Counted from the first letter of the stretch, positions 52,792 through 61,699 are shown. The stretch: DNA of 64,000 nucleotides from Eutrophocola sp965662685 (GCA_965662685.1 CBFIIQ010000002.1:98523-162522); one strand, 5' to 3'. Translations and numbers: made by a program. Notes: generated from the letters alone by a model not told the origin.

Positions 52792-54375
52792 ATGGCTAAT
52801 AACGATAAAACTGATAAAACCGATAAACACACATTTGACCGTCGCGACTTTCTAGGCGGCGCTATTGGCATCGCCGGTGCCGCAGCCGGAGCCGCACTGG
52901 TTAGTTCAACTGCCCAGGCTCAGCCCCCGGCAGGCCCAGGTGGTGGCCCGATGCCGGCCGAGTTTCAGACACCGCAACTGTTTCGTCTTGAATCCGATGT
53001 CCATGACTGCCAGGTGACCGGTACGATCCCTGATGATCTGAATGGCGCCTTTTACCGGGTTGGTCCAGATGCCCAGTATCCAATGAATCCCCGCAATATT
53101 CCCTTCGACGGGGAAGGCCATGTGGGGATGTTTCGCATCAAAAACGGCAGGGCGGATTACAAGACCCGCTATGTAAAAAATGATCGCTGGAAAGCCCAGA
53201 ATGAAGCCGGCAAAATTCTCTTTCCCATGTATCGCAACCCTTATATGGATGATCCCAGTGTTGCCGGTTTAAGTCGCAGCACCGCCAATACTCATATCAT
53301 TAATCACAAGGGGTATTTGCTGGCATTGAAGGAAGACAGTCCCCCGGCCGCACTCGATCTGTTAACCCTGGAAACGGTGATACCGAATTTTACCTTTGAT
53401 GATACCTTGCCCAGTCAAACCTTTACCGCCCATCCCAAAGTGGATTCACGCACCGGCAATATGGTGGCCTTTGGTTATGAGGCTACCGGTTTTGGCAGTG
53501 ATGATGTCAGCCTGTTTGAATACACGCCACAGGGCGAGCTGGTCTGGAATGCCATGGTCAAGGTGCCTTACGTGGGCATGCTGCATGATTTTGCAGTAAC
53601 GGAAAATTATATCGTTATCTATGTGATTCCGATGGTGATGGACCGCCAGCAGATTCAGGAAGGCGGTATTCACTGGGCCTGGAATGATTCCGAACGCACC
53701 CATTTCGGCGTGGTACGCCGCGATGGTGATGGTTCTGATATGCGCTGGTTTACCGGGCCGACCAGAAGTGCCACCCATGTAATGGGCGCTTTTGAAGACG
53801 GCGGCCGCGTTTATGTGGATGTGGAAATGTCTGAATCCAATCCTTTCCCCTTCATGCCCATGCAGGAAGGCAAACAGTGGGATCCGATTCGCGGCACCAG
53901 CTATATCACGCGTTTGTCCGCAGATATGAATAACCGCAATATCTCGGGCTATGACATTGAACGCCTCTATGATTACCGCGGGGCCTTGCCGCGTCAGGAT
54001 GACCGTTACAATACGGCGTCCTACCGCTATGGTTTCCTGGGCACTCGCGACAAGGATGTGGCAGATCCACGCCAGGCCAATGCTGGCTATGTGCGCATGG
54101 ATAATGCTACCCGCAACACTGTGTTCTGGAATGCCGGCCCCGGTACCTCATTAGCGGAATGCTGCTTTGCGCCGAAACACGATAATGCCCGTGAAGGCGA
54201 AGGTTATCTGATGGGTGTGGCTACGCGCCAGAATGAAGATGGGCGTGGTGACCTGGTGATTCTGGACGCCGAGCATCTTGATGAAGGTCCGGTAGCGGTT
54301 GTGCATTTACCGATCAGGGCCACTGGTCAGATTCACGGCTGGTGGGTGCCGGAATCACAGATGCCTCAGGTTTAA
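52792..54375 (+). CDS. Tat-exported carotenoid/lignostilbene cleavage oxygenase
   Basis: Non-haem Fe(II) dioxygenase cleaving a C=C bond. The four iron-binding histidines are all visible: H214 (TFTAHPK), H265 (GMLHDFAVT), H329 (SATHVMGAFEDG) and H515 (QIHGWWV). PDDLNGAFYRVGP and FDGEGHVGMFR are family starting motifs. A Tat signal (DRRDFLGGAIGIAGAAAGAA) precedes them, so the enzyme is predicted to be periplasmic. Substrate is unclear. The neighbouring aromatic genes favour a stilbene- or phenylpropene-like compound over a carotenoid. An AAGGGAAA precedes the ATG. Confidence 0.9.
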   Translation: MANNDKTDKTDKHTFDRRDFLGGAIGIAGAAAGAALVSSTAQAQPPAGPGGGPMPAEFQTPQLFRLESDVHDCQVTGTIPDDLNGAFYRVGPDAQYPMNPRNIPFDGEGHVGMFRIKNGRADYKTRYVKNDRWKAQNEAGKILFPMYRNPYMDDPSVAGLSRSTANTHIINHKGYLLALKEDSPPAALDLLTLETVIPNFTFDDTLPSQTFTAHPKVDSRTGNMVAFGYEATGFGSDDVSLFEYTPQGELVWNAMVKVPYVGMLHDFAVTENYIVIYVIPMVMDRQQIQEGGIHWAWNDSERTHFGVVRRDGDGSDMRWFTGPTRSATHVMGAFEDGGRVYVDVEMSESNPFPFMPMQEGKQWDPIRGTSYITRLSADMNNRNISGYDIERLYDYRGALPRQDDRYNTASYRYGFLGTRDKDVADPRQANAGYVRMDNATRNTVFWNAGPGTSLAECCFAPKHDNAREGEGYLMGVATRQNEDGRGDLVILDAEHLDEGPVAVVHLPIRATGQIHGWWVPESQMPQV

Positions 54376-54377
54376 AA

Positions 54378-54412
54378 ACAAGAGACAAGAGGCAAGAGAC
54401 AAGAGACGAGCA
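54378..54412. repeat. Heptamer array downstream of the carotenoid-oxygenase gene
   Basis: ACAAGAG, ACAAGAG, GCAAGAG and ACAAGAG run head to tail, followed by the decayed unit ACGAGCA. It belongs to the same heptamer family as the arrays at 11.56 and 29.73-30.11 kb and begins three bases after the stop codon. Confidence 0.7.
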
Positions 54413-54420
54413 AGAAGACA

Positions 54421-54450
54421 AAGCCGGCGGGTAATTCCTCCGGCTTTTTT
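54421..54450 (+). terminator. Intrinsic terminator after the carotenoid-oxygenase gene
   Basis: AAGCCGG (54421-54427) pairs with CCGGCTT (54440-54446) around a 12-base loop, followed by a T-run to 54450. It ends the carotenoid-oxygenase transcript just after the heptamer array. Confidence 0.8.
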
Positions 54451-54490
54451 GACTCTAAAAAATAATGAAGAATATGAAGGGAAATTATTT

Positions 54491-56050
54491 ATGCGTTTAT
54501 CGCCATTTTCAAGCTGTTTGCTATTGTGTATCTCCACACCCATTTTTGCCCAGAGTGCAGCAGAATGTTCGGCGCTGACAGATTTTACTCTGGCGGGTTA
54601 CCAGGTAGAGGTCACCAGTGCGCAATGGTTTGATGATCGTTCTTTACCTGGTGGTTTTAATGGGCCGGGCCTGGAATTGCCACCACACTGTCATGTGGAA
54701 GGCATGATTGACAGACGCATTGGTGTCAACAATGTGGAGTACGGCATCGGCTTTGCGCTTAATCTGCCTGAAAACTGGAATGGGCGGTTTTTATTCCAGG
54801 GTGGCGGTGGCCTGAATGGCACAATCAACGAACCTGTCGGGGCACAAGTCGCTGGTGGACGTGCAGCCATCCAGCAGGGCTTTGCCGTGGTCAGTAACGA
54901 TACCGGGCATCAGGCTAAGGGTCCCTTTGATTCCAGTTTTTTTGAGGATCAGGAAGCGACGCTGAACTTCTATTACAAGGCTAACCCGAAAGTGACCGAA
55001 GTTGCCAAGTTACTGGTTAAGTATTATTACCAGCAGGACATTGCCTACAGTTATTTTGTCGGCTGTTCCACCGGGGGCAGGGAAGGCATGTTAATGACAC
55101 AGCGCTACCCGGGCTATTTTGATGGCGTGGTTTCCGGCGCGCCAGCCATGCGCACCAGTGTCTCCAATATCGGTATTCGCTGGGTAGGTGTACAGCTCAA
55201 TCAAGCTGCCCCCAGAGATGACCAGGGTTTACCTGTTCCCGGTCCTTTGCTGGATGAAAGTGAGCGTCGCTTGGTGATTGATTCCCTGATGACCCGTTGT
55301 GATGGGCTGGACGGGGCAGAGGATGGTTTATTGTTCAATCCACAGGCCTGTGATTTCGATCCCCGCCAGATCGCCTGTGGTATTGGTGGTTCTACAAATA
55401 ACTGCCTGGCCCCGGCCAAGGCCGAGGCTGTTCATATAGCCATGCAGGGCCCCAGTGATTCTCGAGGGTTTCAGGTTTATCCTGGCTTTCAGTATGATGC
55501 GGGCATTGATGATCCGGGTTTTCTTGGCGGTATTCTCAATAGCACCAATAATCCCCCTGAAGGTCCAGGGTCAACCGGTGTACTGGAATTTGATATTGAT
55601 AGTGCCGTGATTGAATCCACCCGACCCGATTTGATTATGGGTGAAAGTACCTCGGTGATGATGAGCAGTTTTGTCGACCAGGGTGGCAAGCAGATTTTAT
55701 ATCATGGAGCTGCGGACCCCTGGTTCTCGGTGAACGAAACCATTCGCTACTATGAGGAAATGGCGCATTTTAATGGTGGGCTTGAAACAGTTAAGGACTG
55801 GAGACGCTTTTTTCATGTGCCCGGCATGGGGCAGTGCCCGGGCGGGGAAGAGACACTGGATTCCTTTGATATGTTAACGGCCATAGTCGACTGGGTGGAA
55901 AATGATGAGGCCCCAGACCTTATCGCTGCTACCGGCGCAAGCATGCCAGATGTCAGTCGTCCCCTGTGTGCCTGGCCCACCTACCCCCATTATGACGGCA
56001 GCGGTGATATTAATTCAGCGACCAACTATTCCTGTCAGGAGGTTGAGTAA
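54491..56050 (+). CDS. Tannase/feruloyl-esterase family hydrolase, secreted
   Basis: From the ATG at 54491 the 519 residues start with a signal peptide (FSSCLLLCISTPIFAQ); a longer reading through the terminator is false. The tannase/feruloyl-esterase pattern is clear: C192-S193 in GCSTGGREG, D409 in YHGAADPWFS, and H442 in HVPGMGQCPGG, with the Cys pairing typical of the family. CDGLDGAEDGLLFNPQACDF is the calcium-binding lid region. Such enzymes release gallate, ferulate or p-coumarate from plant esters, which fits pobA and ligAB elsewhere in the window. DUF3237 and TPR genes follow with 1-bp overlaps. Confidence 0.92.
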   Translation: MRLSPFSSCLLLCISTPIFAQSAAECSALTDFTLAGYQVEVTSAQWFDDRSLPGGFNGPGLELPPHCHVEGMIDRRIGVNNVEYGIGFALNLPENWNGRFLFQGGGGLNGTINEPVGAQVAGGRAAIQQGFAVVSNDTGHQAKGPFDSSFFEDQEATLNFYYKANPKVTEVAKLLVKYYYQQDIAYSYFVGCSTGGREGMLMTQRYPGYFDGVVSGAPAMRTSVSNIGIRWVGVQLNQAAPRDDQGLPVPGPLLDESERRLVIDSLMTRCDGLDGAEDGLLFNPQACDFDPRQIACGIGGSTNNCLAPAKAEAVHIAMQGPSDSRGFQVYPGFQYDAGIDDPGFLGGILNSTNNPPEGPGSTGVLEFDIDSAVIESTRPDLIMGESTSVMMSSFVDQGGKQILYHGAADPWFSVNETIRYYEEMAHFNGGLETVKDWRRFFHVPGMGQCPGGEETLDSFDMLTAIVDWVENDEAPDLIAATGASMPDVSRPLCAWPTYPHYDGSGDINSATNYSCQEVE

Positions 56051-56553
56051 TGCGTGTTTTCATTAGAGTTTTGACTGTAATAGCGGGAGTACTTGCCATG
56101 CCAGTGTCAGCCCAGCAGGATAATCCCAACCTTGAAGCAGAGTTTGTGTTTGAGGTCAGAGCCGAGCTCGCTCCGCCCATCGTCAATGGTGAATCCCCGG
56201 AAGGTATTCTTCAGGCGATTCCCATTACCGGTGGTGATTTTCAGGGACCCGATATTCACGGTGAAGTCATTCCCGGCGGTGCCGATTATCAGACCGTACG
56301 CCCGGACGGAGTTGTGGAAGTGCATGCGGTCTATATGATCCGCACCGATGACGGTGCCGTGATCAATGTGGTCAATGACGGCATCATTGTGCGTGGCGAG
56401 GATGGGGCTTCGTCCTACATCAGAACCACTCCGCGCTTTACCGCTCCTATTGGTAAACATGACTGGCTTAACAAGCATGTTTTCCTGAGTAATCTGGTGG
56501 TTAAACCGGAAAGGCCGGGCATGGTATTTGTACAGATTTACAAGGTGCTCTAG
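56050..56553 (+). CDS. Secreted DUF3237 protein
   Basis: A signal peptide (VLTVIAGVLAMPVSAQ) precedes a DUF3237 domain of about 145 residues: LEAEFVFEVRAELAPPI at the start, GGDFQGPDIHGEVIPGGADY, then RPDGVVEVHAVYMI and a C-terminal HDWLNKHVFLSN. The start codon overlaps the tannase stop (TAATG). This is the second DUF3237 protein of the window; unlike the one at 43707 it has a Sec-type signal. Its pairing with an esterase suggests a binding or isomerising role on the released phenolic acid, which is only an inference. Confidence 0.88.
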   Translation: MRVFIRVLTVIAGVLAMPVSAQQDNPNLEAEFVFEVRAELAPPIVNGESPEGILQAIPITGGDFQGPDIHGEVIPGGADYQTVRPDGVVEVHAVYMIRTDDGAVINVVNDGIIVRGEDGASSYIRTTPRFTAPIGKHDWLNKHVFLSNLVVKPERPGMVFVQIYKVL

Positions 56554-57152
56554 TGATTAAAACCCGGTGTTTCTTAGTGTCTGCTAGCCTGGTGCTACCC
56601 ATGCCGTTGCTGGCACAGGCACTGACTGTAATGGGTGGGGATGCCTGGGCCAAGACCTGCTATGACAATGCCGAATACGCTACCAAAAACTCTCCGCTGG
56701 TCAGCCGAAGTCTGCTGGAACCCTGCGATTCAGCCCTTGATTACGGTACCCTGAGCCTTGCAGACCGGGCGGCTACTTACGCGAACCGGGGAATTATTCA
56801 CGCTGCTACAAAAGATATTACTGCCGCTATGGCTGATTACGAGAGAGCCGTTGGTTTCCGACCCCAAGCGCCGGAAATTTATGTGAATCGCGGTAATGCC
56901 TATTTCCTGACCAAGGACTACGCCATGGCGCTGGCAGATTATCAGTACGCCATGGAACTGGGAATCCATCAGCTACACTTTGTTCACTACAACATGGGAC
57001 TGGCCTATATTGCCCTGGATAATCTGGATCTTGCAGAACAACAGCTCAGGGAAGCGCTGGCTCTGGAGCCGGGTTGGGATCTGGTGGAAGAGCGACTGGA
57101 ACGTTTGCTGCAACGAAGAAAAGAAGAACTGCAGGGGCGGGCAGAAAAATAA
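56553..57152 (+). CDS. Secreted TPR protein
   Basis: The GTG at 56553 overlaps the stop of the DUF3237 gene by 1 base, so all three genes from 54491 are translationally coupled. A signal peptide (LVSASLVLPMPLLAQA) is followed by about three TPR repeats: ATYANRGIIHAATKDITAAM, PEIYVNRGNAYFLTKDYAMA and HYNMGLAYIALDNLDLAEQQ. Two Cys (CYDNA, EPCDSAL) may form a disulfide. It is probably a protein-protein scaffold in the periplasm. Its partner cannot be named. Confidence 0.75.
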   Translation: MIKTRCFLVSASLVLPMPLLAQALTVMGGDAWAKTCYDNAEYATKNSPLVSRSLLEPCDSALDYGTLSLADRAATYANRGIIHAATKDITAAMADYERAVGFRPQAPEIYVNRGNAYFLTKDYAMALADYQYAMELGIHQLHFVHYNMGLAYIALDNLDLAEQQLREALALEPGWDLVEERLERLLQRRKEELQGRAEK

Positions 57153-57158
57153 AAAATG

Positions 57159-57225
57159 GGGTCAGAGACCTATTCTTTTGTTAAGGAGATCTGAGTCTCT
57201 GTATATAAAAATAGGTATCTGACCC
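57159..57225. mobile_element. 67-bp miniature inverted-repeat element (MITE-like)
   Basis: The ends GGGTCAGAGACCTATT (57159-57174) and AATAGGTATCTGACCC (57210-57225) are inverted copies matching at 15 of 16 bases. The centre is AT-rich. The element begins about 6 bp after the TPR gene stop. A 15/16 match to its right end recurs at 60350-60365. No transposase gene is in the window. Confidence 0.7.
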
Positions 57226-57241
57226 TAATTATTACTAATTA

Positions 57242-59041
57242 TTATCGATCGACTGCATCATAAATGACTTGAAAAATCGCTTCCATTGCCGGGTCTTTTC
57301 CCGAAAAGTATTCCGTTGAAGATAAACTGACCGGCATATGGGGGGCTACCCAAATGCGGTGATCTTCAGGACCACTTGCTTGATGAAACTGTGAAGAAAT
57401 AATGCCTGTCAGTTTGCTATAGGGTAAATTGAACCAACCGGATTCGCTTATGGCATTGGGACGTGAACCTGAGGGCTCGCCCACTATAACGACATCGGTC
57501 AGGCGGGTAATATCAAGCAGTAAATTATGAGCGGCAGAAAACGTGTTTCTACCGCTAAGCACAAACATTTTACCTTCCGGGTTGTACGCTTCAAAGAAAA
57601 CCATGGTGGCAATCATAGGGGGATTGATAGAGCCGTCACCCCCGCTATTATGGCGCAAATCCAGTATCAGGTTATCAACATTCTCATCAATTATTTGTCT
57701 TCTGAGCTCCAGGTTAAACTCCACTAGAGAAACAGGCTGTTTATTCACAACATCATTAAATTGAACATATAGTGTGTTATTTTCTGGTATTAATTCAGAC
57801 CAATAGGGTTCGGAATTATTTGCTAAATAGCGTTGTGATTCGCCATTTTTCAATGGTGGCAGTTTTGGAAACCCCTGGAAGTTTAGCGAACTGCTGTTGG
57901 CTTGGAGGATGCTTTTCACGCCCTCGTTATTAGTTAGTGTCAGGCTGATATTTTCACTGCTGTCTACGATCTCTAAACCTTCGAGGACAGACGTTAAGCT
58001 AAGGTAGTAAGGGCCCAGCCAACGCTGTTGCATATCATTGTCCCTGGCATTGATGGCTTTTGTGCTTTCCAACGCAATAGCGGTTGGTGTGCTGCCAAAG
58101 GCATCCACTTTGCTACCTATCCATTGCTGATATTCTTCACTGGCATTCACAACAAACAGTCCATCAGTGAACCAGTAGAATTGCATTGGTATTTGTGAAA
58201 ATGACCCTTTGGCACCAAACCCAGGTACGATGAAATTATGACCATTACCAAGCAAAGCCAGCAATTGCATAAACTCAAAAACTATTTGCTGATCGTTTAA
58301 TAAGGGAATGCTTTCATCAATGTTATCAACTGTGTTTTCAAATACGTCAGGGCTTACGGTGTGATACATGTTTACATGTAAGCGTTTTATTTCATCGACC
58401 AGGAATATCAGGTCCTGTCGCCATGCATCATCCCGAGACAGTGTTTCATCCAGGTGGCTTCCAGCAGCTTTCCGGAAAACTTCCGTTTCCTCAAAAGCAC
58501 TGAAGTGTGGATTTTTCCCCTGGGTAAATAAACTGGTTCCAGCCAATGTAGGCCTGTCATCCCACCGTGCAGCAAGAGACTTTTCAATCCAGGCAATGGC
58601 ATTTTTTTCATCACCCAAACGACCATAAGCTTCAGCAATTTTGATCATGATGTCGTTTGAGGGCGGAGAACCGGCTGGAATATTGTACAACGCGGTGCCC
58701 AACTCCAGAGTATGTTCAAATGCGCTGATGGCTTTTTCCCATTCCTGATCCTGTAAATAGCTTAGCCCTAATGCATACCAGGTATCACCATCATCCTGGT
58801 ATTGCGATGTCAGTTCTTCGAGAATAGTTTTGGCTGTTGACCAATTTTCCTGCACTATAAGTTCAAGTGCCTTAACCCGACTAGTATAGTAATCCACTGG
58901 ATCATCCGGGCTGATGTCTGTGGGTGCTCTGTTCAGCGCAATATTGGTCATTTCTGTGGCTTTGTTATCTGCCATGATCTCCAGGGAAAAAGTGATCAAT
59001 AAAATAAAAAGGAGGCGTTGTAGACTTTTTTCGAATGTCAT
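57242..59041 (-). CDS. Secreted TPR plus S41 (tail-specific) peptidase-like protein
   Basis: The ATG at 59041 gives 599 residues; a TTG reading eight codons longer exists. A signal peptide (RLLFILLITFSLEIMA) is followed by TPR helices (TWYALGLSYLQDQEWEKAISA). The C-terminal part has the S41 pattern: LILDLRHNSGGDGSINPP, then FVLSGRNTFSAAHNLLLDI, where the Ser of FSAAH is the likely nucleophile, and VIVGEPSGSRPN. Whether the catalytic Lys is kept cannot be judged by eye. Function is unknown. Confidence 0.75.
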   Translation of the reverse strand: MTFEKSLQRLLFILLITFSLEIMADNKATEMTNIALNRAPTDISPDDPVDYYTSRVKALELIVQENWSTAKTILEELTSQYQDDGDTWYALGLSYLQDQEWEKAISAFEHTLELGTALYNIPAGSPPSNDIMIKIAEAYGRLGDEKNAIAWIEKSLAARWDDRPTLAGTSLFTQGKNPHFSAFEETEVFRKAAGSHLDETLSRDDAWRQDLIFLVDEIKRLHVNMYHTVSPDVFENTVDNIDESIPLLNDQQIVFEFMQLLALLGNGHNFIVPGFGAKGSFSQIPMQFYWFTDGLFVVNASEEYQQWIGSKVDAFGSTPTAIALESTKAINARDNDMQQRWLGPYYLSLTSVLEGLEIVDSSENISLTLTNNEGVKSILQANSSSLNFQGFPKLPPLKNGESQRYLANNSEPYWSELIPENNTLYVQFNDVVNKQPVSLVEFNLELRRQIIDENVDNLILDLRHNSGGDGSINPPMIATMVFFEAYNPEGKMFVLSGRNTFSAAHNLLLDITRLTDVVIVGEPSGSRPNAISESGWFNLPYSKLTGIISSQFHQASGPEDHRIWVAPHMPVSLSSTEYFSGKDPAMEAIFQVIYDAVDR

Positions 59042-59165
59042 GAGCTGTATTTTTTTTATCAAACTAAAATTAAATCATGGTGGAGAGAGTAGCACTTCTA
59101 AATAGACGAATCAGGCTGGCATACGCTATTTATAAGAGAGCCTTGAATATTCTCACCTCTACCAC

Positions 59166-59675
59166 TCACTCTTCAGTCTGAGCCAGACTAAAGCTGCGTA
59201 ATGTGCGCTTGCTGATTTTCCATTGCTCATCGACGAACACCAACTCCATATGATCGTGTCCCTGCTCATGGGGTCTGGGCGCCAGGTTGGGATCAACATT
59301 GAGCATGCCGGTATAAATCAGATCCACCACTGCCTGGTTGCCATTGATGCGTATGCGGGGAATATCCATTTGAAAAACCAGTTTACCGCCGGGTCCCAGG
59401 CCCAGGGCATAGACCGCTTCAATAGCATCAAGGCCCGCATAGACATTGCCGTTCACATCAAAGACCGCGCCTTTCGCCCAGAATTCCGTAATATCTTCGT
59501 CGCCGACCGTGGCCAGTCCCCAGTAGTAGTCATTGATAAAATCCTCCACCCGAATGCGTGCCAGCAGGGTCTCATTAGTGGTAGTGATACGTTCAGCGGC
59601 GAGGGTGAATGTGGAAAAAGTCGATAGACCAAGGGCGAGTAGAAAAGCAGTAATTGTTTGAATGCGTATAGTCAT
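59166..59675 (-). CDS. Secreted SnoaL/NTF2-like protein
   Basis: A signal peptide (TITAFLLALGLSTFSTFTLA) is followed by a 145-residue domain with VEDFINDYYWGLATVGDEDITEFWAKGAVFDVNG and VDLIYTGMLNVDP. These fit the NTF2-like (SnoaL) cone fold, where a helical start is followed by a curved sheet. A late HMELVFVDEQWKISKRTLRSFS completes the fold. GAGGCC lies upstream of the ATG. It stands alone between the S41-like gene and a small membrane-protein gene. Ligand or reaction is unknown. Confidence 0.75.
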   Translation of the reverse strand: MTIRIQTITAFLLALGLSTFSTFTLAAERITTTNETLLARIRVEDFINDYYWGLATVGDEDITEFWAKGAVFDVNGNVYAGLDAIEAVYALGLGPGGKLVFQMDIPRIRINGNQAVVDLIYTGMLNVDPNLAPRPHEQGHDHMELVFVDEQWKISKRTLRSFSLAQTEE

Positions 59676-59784
59676 AAATGGCCTCGTTTCCAGGTGTTTT
59701 AATAATTATATGTTACAGGAAGACAGGAATTTAAAATTGAAAATGCTATCTTTCCAGTTTATTTCAGTCTTTACCCTTTATGCT

Positions 59785-60195
59785 TTATTTTCTGCTTAGA
59801 GTGGCAATCAGGCCACCAAATAGTATCGCAATACAATTGGAAACAAGGGGTCCGGAGCCAACTACCAACAATTCTATATTAAGCTCACCTATCAATCTGT
59901 ATATAGGAAAAATAACTCTCAGATAGGAAATGCTGAAGATTATGACGCCCACTATAATCAGGTGTCGCCACATTTTTTCTTTGTTGAGAACGCCGATCAG
60001 ACTATATAAGAAAATACTAAAGGCCAATCCAAAAAGTGCTATACCAATATTTACAGCAATACTTTCAGGCAGCCGGTTTTCTGAAAAAAATAATTGCCGA
60101 ATGATAAGGCCATAAATAGAGCCGACAAGGTAGATAAAAGTGACATCTCTTGTTATGGCTTTCCAGCCTTTCAGATTTACCAATGATGCCAACAT
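59785..60195 (-). CDS. Small multi-pass membrane protein of unknown function
   Basis: The 136-residue protein has about four transmembrane helices, for example FIYLVGSIYGLIIRQLFF, VNIGIALFGLAFSIFLYSLIG, LIIVGVIIFSISYLRVIF and LVSNCIAILFGGLIATL. Codon use is more AT-rich than in the neighbours, which may indicate transfer. No family is recognised. The ATG at 60195 has no strong Shine-Dalgarno. Confidence 0.55.
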   Translation of the reverse strand: MLASLVNLKGWKAITRDVTFIYLVGSIYGLIIRQLFFSENRLPESIAVNIGIALFGLAFSIFLYSLIGVLNKEKMWRHLIIVGVIIFSISYLRVIFPIYRLIGELNIELLVVGSGPLVSNCIAILFGGLIATLSRK

Positions 60196-60349
60196 AGATT
60201 ATCTGCCGGTTCTTTAAGTGGCCAGGATAGTATTTGTACACAATAGGGCAGGGATTGTAAAACGTGCTCTGAAACTCTTTCTTTATTTTAACCCCTACAA
60301 ATCTTGATTTAGAAACAGGGAACTGGCCCCAATTAATAATAGAAAATTA

Positions 60350-60385
60350 ATAGGGATCTGACCCCAATTAACCGACCCCAATTAA
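60350..60385. repeat. Remnants of miniature-element ends
   Basis: AATAGGGATCTGACCC (60350-60365) matches the right end of the 57.16-kb element at 15 of 16 bases. CCCCAATTA occurs three times nearby, at 60328, 60363 and 60377, suggesting decayed or nested end sequences. No intact second inverted arm is seen. Confidence 0.55.
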
Positions 60386-60398
60386 CCAATTAATAGTT

Positions 60399-60698
60399 TC
60401 ATTGCGTAATGACCGAATACCCTAAAAATAGATAGAGGGCATAGATTGGTAGCAGCAGTAGCCTGGGGATCAACAGTATTTCGCGCTTTATTAGGTAGAT
60501 TGATAGACCAAGACTTAGTGGAACAAATGCTGCCGCAAATTGAACCCAGCCATTGCCCATAAGAAGATAAAAAGCACTGGGCAGGCTCCAGGCCAGTGCG
60601 AACCCCATCAATGCATAATTCGGCAGCCATGCCGCTAGCGTAGCGCAGGTAATAAAAATCAGGATAGCGGGGAATCCAAAAAAGATCTGTTGAACCAT
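60399..60698 (-). CDS. Small hydrophobic membrane protein of unknown function
   Basis: The 99-residue reading has three to four hydrophobic segments (IFFGFPAILIFITCATLAAWL, YALMGFALAWSLPSAFYLLMG, VQFAAAFVPLSLGLSIYLI and LLLPIYALYLFLGYS). There is no recognised family. The ATG at 60698 lies about 90 bp from the stop of the FGE-like gene on the same strand. It could be a real small membrane protein or a fortuitous ORF. Confidence 0.5.
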   Translation of the reverse strand: MVQQIFFGFPAILIFITCATLAAWLPNYALMGFALAWSLPSAFYLLMGNGWVQFAAAFVPLSLGLSIYLIKREILLIPRLLLLPIYALYLFLGYSVITQ

Positions 60699-60787
60699 GG
60701 CTTGGTATCGGTCTAAAACAATCAGGTTACATATCTAGTAAGGGGCACGGCGGAATTGGATTGTACCCCCTGGTTTTTTTCAACCTG

Positions 60788-61699
60788 TTACAAGGACTTT
60801 GTAACCCGAAAACCCAGGTAATTTCGACCGCGTTGAGTTGCCGGGTAGGGTGCACCGCGGCGGGCGGAACGCTGCATATAGGGATTGCTCAGGTAGGTAC
60901 CACTGCGAAACACGCGGTTGGCACAATTACCATTTTTATTGGCAGAGCCATCCCGTGGTGCATTGGCAAAATCCGCCTCGTAACAATCCTCCACCCATTC
61001 AAAGATATTGCCGTGCATGTCATAGACACCAAAGGCATTAGGGGGAAAGGATTTGACCGGCGAGGTTTCGGCTATCCACACATCGTTACCTTCGGCCATG
61101 CCACCCAGGCCGGTTTCACGCAGACCAAAATTTCCGAAATCATAATCAAGCGTATTGCCCCAGGGGAATGTCGTAGTCGTGCCACCACGTGCGGCATATT
61201 CCCACTGCGATTCAGCGGGCAGACTATAGGCATCATCCTCCCCGGTTTTCCAGTTCAGCCAGCCAACAAACTGCTGGGCATCGTACCAGCTCACACCGAC
61301 CACCGGTCGGGTTCCTCTACCCCAGTCCCAATCCGGTTTCTCAGTACCATCGAGTTGCACTACCAGAGCGGATTCCACGCCAACACCATCACAACGGGAA
61401 TCCCGCACACAGGCTTCCCACATATCCCAGGTCACCGGGGTGGTGGCAATGGCAAAAGGCTCTGCAAAAGTCACTTCATGGAGCGGTTCATTGTCACGTC
61501 GATCCACTTCGTTTTCCGGTGAACCCATCATAAAGCTGCCGGCAGGCAGTACGATCATTTCCGGGCAGTTCCGGCATTCCTGAAAGGTGTCGCCGGGTTG
61601 CATGTCAGCCGCCTGCAGTGTTCCTGCAGTCAGCACACAAAACAATGCCAGCAAGTGGCCGGAAATTCTGTTAATCAGTGAGTAATTTGTTGCTTTCAT
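60788..61699 (-). CDS. Secreted formylglycine-generating-enzyme (FGE/SUMF1)-like protein
   Basis: From the ATG at 61699, with GGAGAG upstream, the 303-residue protein has a signal peptide (HLLALFCVLTAGTLQAA) and an FGE-sulfatase domain: PAGSFMMGSPENEVDRRDNEP, then PVTWDMWEACVRD, GVSWYDAQQFVGWLN, YSLPAESQWEYAARGG, and a C-terminal NRVFRSGTYLSNP with NYLGFRVTKS. The Cys pair of true FGE is not obvious, so it may instead be a binding or other member of the superfamily. No sulfatase gene adjoins it. It lies 14 bp after the metallo-hydrolase gene on the same strand, so the two form an operon. Confidence 0.85.
   Translation of the reverse strand: MKATNYSLINRISGHLLALFCVLTAGTLQAADMQPGDTFQECRNCPEMIVLPAGSFMMGSPENEVDRRDNEPLHEVTFAEPFAIATTPVTWDMWEACVRDSRCDGVGVESALVVQLDGTEKPDWDWGRGTRPVVGVSWYDAQQFVGWLNWKTGEDDAYSLPAESQWEYAARGGTTTTFPWGNTLDYDFGNFGLRETGLGGMAEGNDVWIAETSPVKSFPPNAFGVYDMHGNIFEWVEDCYEADFANAPRDGSANKNGNCANRVFRSGTYLSNPYMQRSARRGAPYPATQRGRNYLGFRVTKSL

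Noticed and set aside
60761..61522. 253-residue plus-strand ORF opposite the FGE-like gene
   Set aside because: The minus strand encodes a complete FGE-fold protein with signal peptide and ribosome-binding site; the plus-strand reading is a shadow rich in His and Pro.
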